Shown: positions 1-7,641, counted from the stretch's first letter. The stretch: DNA of 26,422 nt from Sulfurimonas sp. (GCA_027047745.1 JALTUB010000018.1:1-26422), one strand, 5' to 3'. A program made the numbers and translations. The notes: generated from the sequence alone by a model not told the origin.

Positions 1-1193
1 AGATAGGCTTCATCCATAGAAAAGTAATCCATAGCTTCACATAAACCATCTATCTCTCGTTTTCTGGTTTTTTCATCTTCAATCTCATAACTCACATTAA
101 CAAGAAGCTCTTTTGTATCCAGTTTTACATAAAAATCAACCTCTTGCTTGCCTTTATAGTAATATACTTGTTTGCTTTGTCGTCTCAAATGTAAAAAGGC
201 TATGTTTTCATAGAGTTTACTCTTGTCTTCACTTATAGCATAATCATACATTTTTTTAAAGCCATTATCAACGGCATAGATTTTTTTAGGATTTCTCTGC
301 TCCTCTTTGATGGAGTTTCTAAAGATAGGAACTGTGAAAAGGGCATAAGCATCTTCAAGATATGCCATATAGTTAAATATAGTATCTTTACTAAGTTTAT
401 ATCCTTGTGATTTAAACTCATTGTACAACTTTGTAAAACTCAAAAGTGTCGCGATATTGGTAAAGCAGTATTTATTGAGATGTTTTAAAAGGGCAGTATT
501 GTGGATGCTGTATCGTTCTGCTATATCTTTAAAAACTATAAGTTCTAAGTAGTCACTCAAAATCTTTCTTGATATAAAACTCTCTTCTCCTATGGTCTCA
601 GCAAAACCACCATCAACGATATAAGTCTCAAATGAATTTTTTATAAAACTCAGTGAGGTAGAAGAGTGTAGATTGACTTTTATCTCTTTAAAAGCCAAAT
701 ACTCTGCAAATGAGAAAGGAAATATCTCAAAACTTATCGTCCTGCCACGCAAACTTGTAGCTATCTCTGTTGAGAGTAGTTTTGCACTAGAACCAGTTAT
801 GTAAATCGAGATATTGAAATTATCATGGATTCTTCTGACATAAAGCTCCCATCCATCTACTACCTGTACTTCATCTAAAAGCAAGTAAAGTTTTTCATCT
901 CTTTTATCGGGATAGAGTTCAAAATATGATTCTAAAATAAGGTCAAGATGTTCCAGTTTCAAAGGGTAAAGTCTATCATCCTCAAAATTAAGATAGATGA
1001 TATTCTCACGAGCTAGAGTCTGGCGAAGCTTGTTGATAATATCAAACAAAATGCTACTTTTTCCACTTCTTCTAACCCCTATCAAAGAGATTATTTTCTT
1101 ACTATCAAGAGGAATGCTATAATCTCTTGAAATTATCCCATCTATCTCTTTTTCTATAAAGTCTGTCATGATTCTTTGAAAAAGTGCTTTCAT
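1..1193 (-). CDS. AAA ATPase with DUF4143-type C-terminus (partial, 3' end outside window)
   Basis: The reading frame is open from an ATG at 1193 to the left edge, giving about 397 residues, nearly the full length of this family. A Walker A motif GVRRSGKS is at residues 39-46 and a Walker B LYLLLDEVQ at about 102-110. ITGSSAKLLS (132-141) and SLRGRTISFEIFPFSFAEYL (147-166) are hallmarks of the AAA_14/DUF4143 ATP-binding proteins. The C-terminal part ends in a VDFY-containing segment resembling the nuclease-like fold of this group. These proteins are patchily distributed and their cellular role is generally unknown; some are suspected of defence or toxin-antitoxin-like roles, which I cannot show here. 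The gene lies 60 bp after riboflavin synthase on the same strand but has its own strong promoter. The frame has no stop or frameshift in the visible part. Confidence 0.85.
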   Translation of the reverse strand, partial: MKALFQRIMTDFIEKEIDGIISRDYSIPLDSKKIISLIGVRRSGKSSILFDIINKLRQTLARENIIYLNFEDDRLYPLKLEHLDLILESYFELYPDKRDEKLYLLLDEVQVVDGWELYVRRIHDNFNISIYITGSSAKLLSTEIATSLRGRTISFEIFPFSFAEYLAFKEIKVNLHSSTSLSFIKNSFETYIVDGGFAETIGEESFISRKILSDYLELIVFKDIAERYSIHNTALLKHLNKYCFTNIATLLSFTKLYNEFKSQGYKLSKDTIFNYMAYLEDAYALFTVPIFRNSIKEEQRNPKKIYAVDNGFKKMYDYAISEDKSKLYENIAFLHLRRQSKQVYYYKGKQEVDFYVKLDTKELLVNVSYEIEDEKTRKREIDGLCEAMDYFSMDEAY

Positions 1194-1221
1194 AATTGTC
1201 CTTTTATATAAGGACAATTAT
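1192..1221. repeat. perfect 12-bp inverted repeat over -10 box and start codon (candidate operator)
   Basis: The arms ATAATTGTCCTT (1192-1203) and AAGGACAATTAT (1210-1221) are exact reverse complements separated by TTATAT. On the gene's strand one arm overlaps five bases of the TATAAT box, and the other carries the ribosome-binding AAGGA and the first two bases of the ATG. Because the predicted transcript would start near 1210, most of the upstream arm would not be in the RNA, so a DNA-binding dimeric repressor fits better than an RNA hairpin. The identity of a repressor is not visible. Confidence 0.65.
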
Positions 1222-1245
1222 ATATAAAATAGATATTATAGTCAA
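1217..1245 (-). promoter_or_regulatory. sigma70-type promoter of the ATPase gene
   Basis: On the minus strand TTGACT (1245-1240) is followed after exactly 17 bases by a perfect TATAAT (1222-1217). This is an unusually complete promoter for a Campylobacterota genome, where the -35 box is usually poorly conserved. The predicted start is near 1210, leaving a leader of only about 17 bases before the ATG at 1193. The -10 box overlaps the right arm of the inverted repeat listed at 1192-1221. Confidence 0.7.
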
Positions 1246-1253
1246 GGATATAA

Positions 1254-1871
1254 TTAATAATTTGCTTGAATATTCTCAACTTCATCCCATGAAAGAGAGT
1301 CTATATTTTTTTGATGTGAAATTATATGTGAAACATAACGAGCGAACATATCGGTCTCAACATTTACTTTTGAACCTATTTTATAGTTTCTAAAAAGGGT
1401 CTCTTTCATTGTGTGGGGGATGATAGTTAGTCTAAAAGTCTCTGCTTTTACATCATTTACCGTCAGACTCACACCGTCAATAGTGATAGAACCTTTTGGA
1501 ACGATAAATGGTATATGTTTTTTATCAACTGAGACAAAAACATCATAAGAGTTGCCACTGTTTTTTATAGCTTTTATAGTACCGATACAATCGACATGAC
1601 CCTGAACTACATGACCCTCAAACTTATCACCCATCATCATAGCGGGTTCTATGTGAACTTCATTTTTATAGTTTTGCATTGCCAATACTTTTTGACTCTC
1701 AGGTGAAAGTTCTACACTAAAACCATCATTATCAACTTTTACAACTGTTAAACAAGCTCCATTTATGGCAATACTATCGCCAATATTTGCCTTGTACTTT
1801 GCCCTAAGAGACAAGGTACTTCCAACAAAACTTTTAACAGTTGCGATTTCACGGATTAGTCCTGTAAACAT
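1254..1871 (-). CDS. ribE: riboflavin synthase alpha chain
   Basis: This 205-residue protein converts two molecules of 6,7-dimethyl-8-ribityllumazine to riboflavin in the last step of vitamin B2 synthesis in the cytoplasm. It begins with the invariant MFTGLI of the family. Two lumazine-binding repeats are visible: GDSIAINGACLTV (31-43) in the first half and the matching KGSITIDGVSLTV in the second, with GHVVQGHVDCIG (86-97) at the domain junction. The length is typical (about 200). The start at 1871 is fixed by the conserved N-terminus and has an AGAGAA ribosome site. It sits alone, 51 bp after the chemoreceptor gene, with a candidate promoter in that gap. In some bacteria the symbol ribC is used for the same enzyme. 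Confidence 0.95.
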   Translation of the reverse strand: MFTGLIREIATVKSFVGSTLSLRAKYKANIGDSIAINGACLTVVKVDNDGFSVELSPESQKVLAMQNYKNEVHIEPAMMMGDKFEGHVVQGHVDCIGTIKAIKNSGNSYDVFVSVDKKHIPFIVPKGSITIDGVSLTVNDVKAETFRLTIIPHTMKETLFRNYKIGSKVNVETDMFARYVSHIISHQKNIDSLSWDEVENIQANY

Positions 1872-1895
1872 CTATAGCATTCTCTTTTTAACGAG

Positions 1896-1901
1896 ATTAT
1901 A
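1896..1901 (-). promoter_or_regulatory. candidate -10 box for ribE
   Basis: TATAAT on the minus strand lies 24 bases upstream of the ribE ATG in the short gap after the chemoreceptor stop. A TTGATA 19 bases further upstream is a weak -35 candidate. ribE may otherwise be reached by read-through from the receptor operon. Confidence 0.4.
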
Positions 1902-1922
1902 TCTAAAACTTGACTACAAATA

Positions 1923-3347
1923 TCAATGAACTTCGTCAATCATAGCTTCTGCTAAGACAAAAAGTTCACTACTTGCTTGTTCCATATCTGTAAAATCTTT
2001 TATAATCGCATTTTTATTTGCGATACAACTACCTACTCCATCAACACATTTCATGGAATCCATTACATTATTATGTACTATTGCATGAGGTTTTTCTATC
2101 TTTTTAAAACTTGGAGCATTTCCAAACATCTCTTTACCTTCGCCTTCATACCACTTACCAAAACGGCAACTATGATGGTCTCCAAAGTTTGCTATAGTTT
2201 TACCAAGGTTGATAGATGTGTAAGCATTTGTTTTAAACAAGATGTGGTCTATCATGATAAGATTTACAAAAATACGGTTCTTAATACTTTGAGTTTCTTT
2301 GTCAATAATCTCATTTGTATCACGAAGTTTATTCATACTGTCACCAAATGTAGCCATAAGTTCACTAAACTCTTTTACTACATCACGCATAGATTCTGAA
2401 CTTTGGCTCATCTCCATGCTCTCTTGTTGAAGCACTTGCACTGTAGCTTTTATCTCTCCTGTTGCCTTTTGGGTTCTCTCTGCTAGTTTTCTAACCTCAT
2501 CGGCTACAACAGCGAAACCTCGTCCATGTTCACCTGCTCTTGCTGCTTCTATGGCTGCGTTTAAGGCAAGAAGATTTGTTTGGTCGGAAATGTCACTAAT
2601 AAGGTTTATAACATCTGTTATCTCTTTTGTTCTATCTTCAAGAGAGAGTGTTGATTGTGCGTTTGAGTCTAAAAGTTCATTGAGTCCTGAGAGTTTTTCT
2701 CCAACACTCTCTGCTTCCTCTGCTCTCTCAACACTCATTTGTGTTGAGTCTTTTACTTTTTGAGAGATAGAATCTAGTCTATCAGTATTGGAACTAAAAC
2801 TAGCTTGTAAAGATTGTAGTTGTTCATTGTTTTTGTTCACACCACTCAAAACTGCATCTAACTCAGATTTTTGCTGTGCCATATAACTCTCATGCATTGC
2901 ATCAATACTTTTGTTTACATTATCTCCTGCAAAAGCAAAAGCACTATTAAGTCCTTTAGCATCAAACTTTCTAAAATACTCATTCTCTGTTGCATATCCG
3001 ACTGAGGTACCCATCTCACGCATAAAAGTTTCCATCTGGTCAAGTAGGTTGTTTACTGCATGACAAATATATCCTGCATCACCTTGGTCAATAATACCTG
3101 TTGCTCTTGCTTCAAGATTTCCTTTTACTGCTTCACTTAAAACATATATAGAGCGTTGCATACAAGCTTTTAGTCCTGCTATTGCCTTGTTAAACAAGAC
3201 TGCAACAACTATAATAATCCCTAACATAATAGTATCAACAAGGCTAAAACCATCTATAAAATACTTTAGAACATAACCAACAACAAAAAGGACAACGATA
3301 AAATAGCCCAAGGCTACTAACCTAGAGAGATAAGATGAATTTGTCAT
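1923..3347 (-). CDS. membrane methyl-accepting chemotaxis protein, CetA-like, with C-terminal CZB zinc-binding domain
   Basis: This 474-residue chemoreceptor should relay signals to the CheA/CheW kinase complex at the inner membrane. Two hydrophobic helices (about 11-30 and 37-54) with only a short loop between them leave no periplasmic sensor domain, the layout of Campylobacter CetA (energy taxis). A linker and coiled coil follow, then the conserved signalling tip (ISDQTNLLALNAAIEAARAGEHGRGFAVVADEVRKL). The C-terminus is a CZB domain with the expected zinc ligands H368, C394 (in CRFGKW), H421 and H425. The gene overlaps the upstream PAS-protein gene by 26 bp, and its start has a strong GGAGGT site inside that gene, so the two are probably made together. 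The split sensor plus receptor is the Aer module divided in two. The link to CetA is by architecture only; the exact symbol is not claimed. Confidence 0.88.
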   Translation of the reverse strand: MTNSSYLSRLVALGYFIVVLFVVGYVLKYFIDGFSLVDTIMLGIIIVVAVLFNKAIAGLKACMQRSIYVLSEAVKGNLEARATGIIDQGDAGYICHAVNNLLDQMETFMREMGTSVGYATENEYFRKFDAKGLNSAFAFAGDNVNKSIDAMHESYMAQQKSELDAVLSGVNKNNEQLQSLQASFSSNTDRLDSISQKVKDSTQMSVERAEEAESVGEKLSGLNELLDSNAQSTLSLEDRTKEITDVINLISDISDQTNLLALNAAIEAARAGEHGRGFAVVADEVRKLAERTQKATGEIKATVQVLQQESMEMSQSSESMRDVVKEFSELMATFGDSMNKLRDTNEIIDKETQSIKNRIFVNLIMIDHILFKTNAYTSINLGKTIANFGDHHSCRFGKWYEGEGKEMFGNAPSFKKIEKPHAIVHNNVMDSMKCVDGVGSCIANKNAIIKDFTDMEQASSELFVLAEAMIDEVH

Positions 3348-3804
3348 AACGACCTCCTTTTTTTTCTAAAAGTGTAGAAAGTATTTTCAAAGAAGCATCC
3401 ATACCACCACTTCTCTCAGCATTTAAAAGCTGCTTGTAAAGTGGTTTGATGATATTTAAAGCTCTCTCGCTTGGTTTTCTTCTCACAGAGTAGTAAGCAA
3501 CAATCTTTCCATTAGCATCATAAGATGGTGTTACATTTTCAAAAACCCAGTAATGGTCACCATTTTTTGATTTGTTTACAACATAAGCATTTATCTCTTT
3601 ACCTGCTTGTATATAATCCCAAAGTTGCTTAAAAATGATGCGAGGCATACCTGGATGTCTCACAATATTGTGTGGTTTTCCAAGAATCTCTGATTCAGCA
3701 TAACCAGCAAGCTTTAAGAAAAGCTCATTTCCATAGGTTATATGACCTTTTGTATCCGTTTTTGAGACAATAATCTCAGAGTCTAAAAATGTAAGTTCTG
3801 CCAT
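3322..3804 (-). CDS. PAS-domain redox sensor, CetB/Aer-like
   Basis: This 160-residue soluble protein is one Aer-type PAS domain with a short helical tail. It shows the family pattern: SKTDTKGHITYGNELFLKLAGY near the start, then NIVRHPGMPRIIFKQLWDYI and a HYWVFENVTP segment with the Trp typical of FAD-binding aerotaxis PAS domains. In Campylobacter, CetB binds FAD and signals through the separate membrane receptor CetA; the adjacent overlapping receptor gene here supports the same role. FAD binding is inferred from the family. The start at 3804 has a GAAGAG ribosome site. A run of eight G (C on the coding strand) lies 54 bp upstream. Confidence 0.85.
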   Translation of the reverse strand: MAELTFLDSEIIVSKTDTKGHITYGNELFLKLAGYAESEILGKPHNIVRHPGMPRIIFKQLWDYIQAGKEINAYVVNKSKNGDHYWVFENVTPSYDANGKIVAYYSVRRKPSERALNIIKPLYKQLLNAERSGGMDASLKILSTLLEKKGGRYDKFILSL

Positions 3805-3944
3805 GCGTACTCTTCATATATAAATTTTACCGTCAAGTATATAACTATTTTGGCAAATGGGGGGGGTACAACTATGATAATTATAAGAAAATCATATTAT
3901 TATGCACTATTTTGTAACATACAGGCGATGAATCAATATATAAA
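3805..3944. other. 140-bp intergenic region upstream of the cetB-like gene
   Basis: The gap between the Sel1-repeat gene and the PAS gene holds no credible ORF. It contains the G8 tract at 3859-3866. On the minus strand several AT-rich -10-like hexamers are present: a TATAAT upstream of the tract, and TTATAT and TAAAAT between the tract and the gene. I cannot decide which is used. Confidence 0.5.
3859..3866. repeat. homopolymeric G8 tract
   Basis: Eight consecutive G on the plus strand (C8 on the coding strand of the PAS gene), ending 54 bp upstream of its ATG, in otherwise AT-rich DNA. Poly-G/C tracts of this length are slippage-prone contingency loci in Campylobacter and Helicobacter. Here it would sit in the promoter or leader, not in the coding region. 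Confidence 0.75.
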
Positions 3945-4631
3945 CTAAAAAACTATCTTTCCATCTTCTTGAAGACCTTTGATAATCTCTTTTGCTTTTT
4001 CATGCCCTGCATAAGCGGCCTTTCTACATAAGTCAAGTGCCTTATCATTATCTGTTTCACAACCTACTCCTTGGTCATATAAAAGACCGAGGTTATAGTA
4101 TCCTTGGGCAAGTCCACCCTCTGATGCACGAGTGAAACAGATAAAACATTTATCATCATCTTGAACCACACCTAAGCCATCTTTATATAAAACACCAAGA
4201 TTATTAAAAGCTTCTAGGTGTCCTCTTTTTGCAGCCTCTTCGTACCAAAATGCAGCTTCACTATAGTTTTGAGCGCAACCAAGCCCTCGCTCTAGCATCA
4301 AGCCAACTTCATACTGTGCTTGAGGGACTTCACGCTCTGCTGCTTTTAAGTGGAGTTCATGTGCCTTAAACTGGTCATGCTCTACCCCACCGATGCCATT
4401 TTCATAAAGTATCGCTAGATTAAAAAGTGCATAAGGTTGATTTTGTTCTGCTGCTTTTATATATAACTCTAGTGTTTTTTTATCATCTTTTTCACAACCT
4501 TGAGCATTTTGATACATATATCCCAATGATGTTTGGGCATTTAAATCACCTTTGTCTGCTAAAATTGTAAAAAGCTTGAAAGCTGTTTCATACTCTTCGT
4601 TGTTATAGGCTGTATTTGCTGTTTGTAACAT
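3945..4631 (-). CDS. cytoplasmic Sel1-like repeat protein
   Basis: This 228-residue protein is built from about five Sel1-like repeats (roughly 31-66, 67-103, 104-139, 140-175 and 176-211), each an alpha-helical pair with the A..LG..Y..G.G......KA...Y.KAA pattern, after a TPR-like N-terminal helix pair. Such solenoids are protein-binding scaffolds. There is no signal peptide, so unlike the secreted Helicobacter Hcp proteins it should stay in the cytoplasm. Six cysteines are present, several in a G-[VL]-GC turn, but not in the regular pairs that form disulfides in Hcp proteins. Its ATG directly follows the TAA of the upstream 71-residue gene, suggesting translational coupling. The partner is unknown. 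Confidence 0.88.
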   Translation of the reverse strand: MLQTANTAYNNEEYETAFKLFTILADKGDLNAQTSLGYMYQNAQGCEKDDKKTLELYIKAAEQNQPYALFNLAILYENGIGGVEHDQFKAHELHLKAAEREVPQAQYEVGLMLERGLGCAQNYSEAAFWYEEAAKRGHLEAFNNLGVLYKDGLGVVQDDDKCFICFTRASEGGLAQGYYNLGLLYDQGVGCETDNDKALDLCRKAAYAGHEKAKEIIKGLQEDGKIVF

Positions 4632-4847
4632 TTAGTTTTCATTCTCCGTTCTTATGGGTTGTCTAAAAAGTGACTTTGTTCCGTTGACTTTCTCTTTTGC
4701 TTTTGATTTAGCTTTTCTTATTTTTTCTAACAAGTTCGCTTTTACACTCAGATGATCTTCGCGTATTTTATGTTCATAACCACCATCTATTTCGGGGTTA
4801 TACACTAAAATTTCTGGTACATAATCTTTAAATAAATCTTCATTCAT
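4632..4847 (-). CDS. hypothetical 71-residue protein coupled to the Sel1 gene
   Basis: I do not recognise this small protein. It has an acidic N-terminal half with EILVYNPEIDGGYEHKIREDH, then a very basic helical stretch rich in K and A (about 42-55), and a polar tail. There is no membrane segment or signal peptide. The stop codon TAA is followed at once by the ATG of the Sel1-repeat gene, which supports it being real. It is transcribed divergently from mnmG. It could be a small partner of the Sel1 solenoid, which is inference from position only. Confidence 0.65.
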   Translation of the reverse strand: MNEDLFKDYVPEILVYNPEIDGGYEHKIREDHLSVKANLLEKIRKAKSKAKEKVNGTKSLFRQPIRTENEN

Positions 4848-4887
4848 TCACTAAACCTTATAATATTATGCAAATGATACTCAAAAA

Positions 4888-4896
4888 TGCTAAAAT
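4888..4896 (+). promoter_or_regulatory. extended -10 promoter of mnmG
   Basis: TGC TAAAAT (4888-4896) is an extended -10 element 30 bases upstream of the mnmG ATG. No good -35 is visible, as expected for an extended -10 promoter. The ribosome site TTAGGG precedes the ATG. Confidence 0.5.
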
Positions 4897-4926
4897 TCCA
4901 TTTAAGAATAAAATTTAGGGTTATAT

Positions 4927-6810
4927 ATGAATTATGATGTAATAGTAGTAGGTGGTGGTCATGCTGGAGTTGAAGCAGCTCTTGCCTCTGCTCGGATTGG
5001 TAACAAAACTTTGATGATCTCTATGCTTGCTGAAAATGTAGGTGCGACATCTTGTAATCCTGCTGTTGGTGGACTTGCTAAAGGTCATTTAGTTCGTGAA
5101 CTTGATGCTCTTGGTGGTCAGATGGGACTTATCACGGATGAAGCTGGGATACAGTTTCGTATTCTGAACCAAACAAAAGGACCTGCTGTTCGTGGAAGTC
5201 GTGCGCAAATAGATATGGATAGATATAGAGTCATAGCGAGAAATGTTGTACTAAACACTCCAAATCTTGACTTAGCCCAAGAGATGGCTCTCTCACTTAT
5301 CATAGAAGATGGTGAAGTAAAAGGTGTTAAAACTGACCTTTTAAATGACTACATTGCATCAAAAGTTATCATAACAACTGGAACATTTTTAAAAGGCATC
5401 ATTCATGTTGGAGAAATTCAACAGAGTGCTGGGCGTTATGGTGAACAGACAAGCATAAACCTTAGTGATTCACTTCGCAATGATGCTAAACTTGATATGG
5501 CTAGACTCAAAACAGGAACTTGTGCAAGGATAGACGCTACAACTATAGACTTTTCTGTGATGGAAGAGCAAGATGGAGATGAAAATCCAAGCCCTTTTAG
5601 CTTTAGAACTAACACAGAGGAGTTTAGAAAAACAAAAAAACAACTTCCATGTTTTATAGCTTATACAAACCAAAACACTCATGACATCATAGAAAGCAAC
5701 TTCTACCGTGCGCCACTTTTTACAGGTCAGATAGAGGGAAAAAGTCCAAGATACTGCCCAAGCATAGAAGATAAAGTAAGCAAATTTGCCGACAAAGATA
5801 GACATCATCTATTTTTAGAGCCACAAACTGCTGATGCTACAGAATACTACATAAACGGTATGAGTACATCCCTTCCTCCTGAGGTTCAAAGAGATATGAT
5901 TCACTCTGTTGCTGGGATGGAAAATGCAAAAATAGTCCGTTATGGTTATGCCATAGAGTATGATTTTGTTGATCCAAGAGAACTTAAGCACTCTTTAGAG
6001 ACAAAGAAGATAAAAGGACTTTACTTAGCAGGTCAAATCAACGGAACAACAGGCTATGAAGAAGCCGCTGCACAAGGTATCATGGCAGGGATAAATGCAA
6101 GTCTAGCTCTTCAAAACAAAGAGCCACTTATACTTAGACGAGATGAGGCTTATATCGGTGTTTTGATAGATGATTTGGTCACAAAAGGAACTAATGAGCC
6201 TTATAGAATGTTTACCTCTCGTGCAGAGTATAGACTTCTTTTGCGTGAAGAGTCAGCAGATACAAGACTTGGGCATTATGGTCATGACTTAGGGCTAGTG
6301 AGCGATGAACTTTATGAAAAAATCAAGTTAAAAGATAAGCAGATACGCTATGGTGCGCAACTTTTAGAAGACACAAAATTTACTCCAAACAAAGAGTTTA
6401 ATGCTATACTTGATTCTATGAATGAACAGCCACTAAAAGATGTTTCAACAGCCCAGCAGTTAGTAGCAAGAAAAAGTTTTGATGTAGAAAAAATGCTGAA
6501 ACTTGTTCCAGAGCTACAAGAGTTTAGCGACTATATCAAAGAAGAGATTTTAGTCGAGGGGAAATATGCTCGTTATATAGACAAACAGAGTGAAGAGATA
6601 CAGAGAATGAAAAAATATCTCAAAATAAAAATCCCTGAAGGTTTTGACTTTACAGGAGTAAGTGGTTTAAGTAAAGAGGTTCAAGAGAAACTAAAAAGTT
6701 TTGCACCACCAACTCTACAAGCTGCCATGAACATCAGTGGCATAACTCCTGCTGCTATTGAGATACTTCATATTTATATTAAAATGGCGGCAAGAAAGAG
6801 TAAAGTTTAA
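4927..6810 (+). CDS. mnmG: tRNA uridine-5-carboxymethylaminomethyl modification enzyme MnmG (GidA)
   Basis: MnmG, with MnmE, installs the carboxymethylaminomethyl group on the wobble uridine (U34) of certain tRNAs, using FAD, NADH and methylene-tetrahydrofolate. The 627-residue length is typical. The FAD-binding VVGGGHAGVEAA is at residues 7-18, followed by the family signature SCNPAVGGLAKGHLVRELDA (42-61) and the catalytic-type cysteine C277 in PRYCPSIEDK. A second signature, LAGQINGTTGYEEAAAQG, lies in the middle, and the C-terminal helical domain that binds MnmE and tRNA is complete. It ends only 6 bp from the convergent RNase HI gene. mnmE is not in the window. Confidence 0.97.
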   Translation: MNYDVIVVGGGHAGVEAALASARIGNKTLMISMLAENVGATSCNPAVGGLAKGHLVRELDALGGQMGLITDEAGIQFRILNQTKGPAVRGSRAQIDMDRYRVIARNVVLNTPNLDLAQEMALSLIIEDGEVKGVKTDLLNDYIASKVIITTGTFLKGIIHVGEIQQSAGRYGEQTSINLSDSLRNDAKLDMARLKTGTCARIDATTIDFSVMEEQDGDENPSPFSFRTNTEEFRKTKKQLPCFIAYTNQNTHDIIESNFYRAPLFTGQIEGKSPRYCPSIEDKVSKFADKDRHHLFLEPQTADATEYYINGMSTSLPPEVQRDMIHSVAGMENAKIVRYGYAIEYDFVDPRELKHSLETKKIKGLYLAGQINGTTGYEEAAAQGIMAGINASLALQNKEPLILRRDEAYIGVLIDDLVTKGTNEPYRMFTSRAEYRLLLREESADTRLGHYGHDLGLVSDELYEKIKLKDKQIRYGAQLLEDTKFTPNKEFNAILDSMNEQPLKDVSTAQQLVARKSFDVEKMLKLVPELQEFSDYIKEEILVEGKYARYIDKQSEEIQRMKKYLKIKIPEGFDFTGVSGLSKEVQEKLKSFAPPTLQAAMNISGITPAAIEILHIYIKMAARKSKV

Positions 6811-6816
6811 GATGAT

Positions 6817-7596
6817 TTAACCAGCTCTCATCTTTAAAATTTCTGCAACATTTATCTCTTGGGAGTATTTCACGAAAGACTCGCTTTTCTTAACTATAGC
6901 ATACATGGTCATTCTATCTGCTAGTTCATTGCCCTCAAAACCTGCATGAGCTTTGATGTGAGTAAGTTCTACATCTCTTTTTATAGAGTTGTAAAGAGCA
7001 TAGGCTAGTTTAATGATGTCAAGATTTTTAATCTCACCACCTTTTTTACTCCAGCCTTTTTTCTCCCATCCTATTGCCCACTTCGTGATACAATTTATGG
7101 AGTACATTGAGTCGCATTTGACTGTCACACTATTTCCATTTTTTGCTTCTTTTTGAGCGATTTGTAGTGCTTCATATAAAGCTCCTAACTCTGCTGTGTT
7201 GTTTGTGCCCATCGGTTCATACAAGCCATACCAGAGTTCAAAGAGTTTGTCATTTTTGTATATGGCTACACCAGAGCCTGCTTTTCCAGGGTTAGGTGTA
7301 CAACCACCATCACAGTATATAGTTACATCGCCACTTTGAGGTGTACTCTCTTCTTTGCGAAACTTTTGAAGAGCTTTATAATTTACGATGATTGTCTCAC
7401 GAGCCTTCTTTGTCTTGATGTTACTAAGTAAAACAAAAAGTTCAGCTCTTGCATCAGAGAGTTGTTTACCAAGGGCTAGAGCCATCCAATCAGACTTATC
7501 ATTTTCGTTAATACCGAGAAGTATAAGCTGAGATTCATTTATATTTTTGTCTTCATCGACACCTAAATCAAGTAGAGCTTCTGTAACTATTTGCAT
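6817..7596 (-). CDS. rnhA: ribonuclease HI with N-terminal extension
   Basis: RNase HI cuts the RNA strand of RNA-DNA hybrids such as R-loops and primer remnants. The C-terminal catalytic domain (about 90-240) has the full set of residues: D96 (IYCDGGC), E136 (NTAELGAL), D162 (VKCDSMYS), H217 (IKAHAGFEGNELAD) and D227. At 259 residues the protein is about 100 longer than E. coli RNase HI. The extra N-terminal 88 residues are helical and charged and do not look like the HBD hybrid-binding domain of eukaryotic and some bacterial RNases H. The start at 7596 gives the whole extension; a later start is not excluded. It is divergent from the 288-residue gene at 7670. Confidence 0.93.
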   Translation of the reverse strand: MQIVTEALLDLGVDEDKNINESQLILLGINENDKSDWMALALGKQLSDARAELFVLLSNIKTKKARETIIVNYKALQKFRKEESTPQSGDVTIYCDGGCTPNPGKAGSGVAIYKNDKLFELWYGLYEPMGTNNTAELGALYEALQIAQKEAKNGNSVTVKCDSMYSINCITKWAIGWEKKGWSKKGGEIKNLDIIKLAYALYNSIKRDVELTHIKAHAGFEGNELADRMTMYAIVKKSESFVKYSQEINVAEILKMRAG

Positions 7597-7641
7597 TTTT
7601 TATCCTTGTAAAATTGTAGCGAAATTTTAAGTAGTGTAGTG

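Noticed and set aside
233..421. Short minus-strand ORF of 62 codons
   Set aside because: It lies in another frame within the uninterrupted ATPase reading frame (1-1193), which has clear family motifs.
1..1193. Mobile element or prophage remnant around the ATPase
   Set aside because: No transposase, integrase, attachment site or flanking repeat is visible; only the gene's patchy family distribution hints at transfer.
1977..2399. Plus-strand ORF of 140 codons
   Set aside because: It is antisense to the CZB end of the chemoreceptor gene, is rich in F, C and H as antisense frames are here, and has no family features.
3945..4631. Secreted Hcp-type cysteine-rich protein
   Set aside because: No signal peptide and no regular cysteine pair in each repeat; it fits a cytoplasmic Sel1-repeat protein better.
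5470..5808. Minus-strand ORF of 112 codons
   Set aside because: Antisense to mnmG, which is complete and highly conserved; composition is that of a shadow frame.
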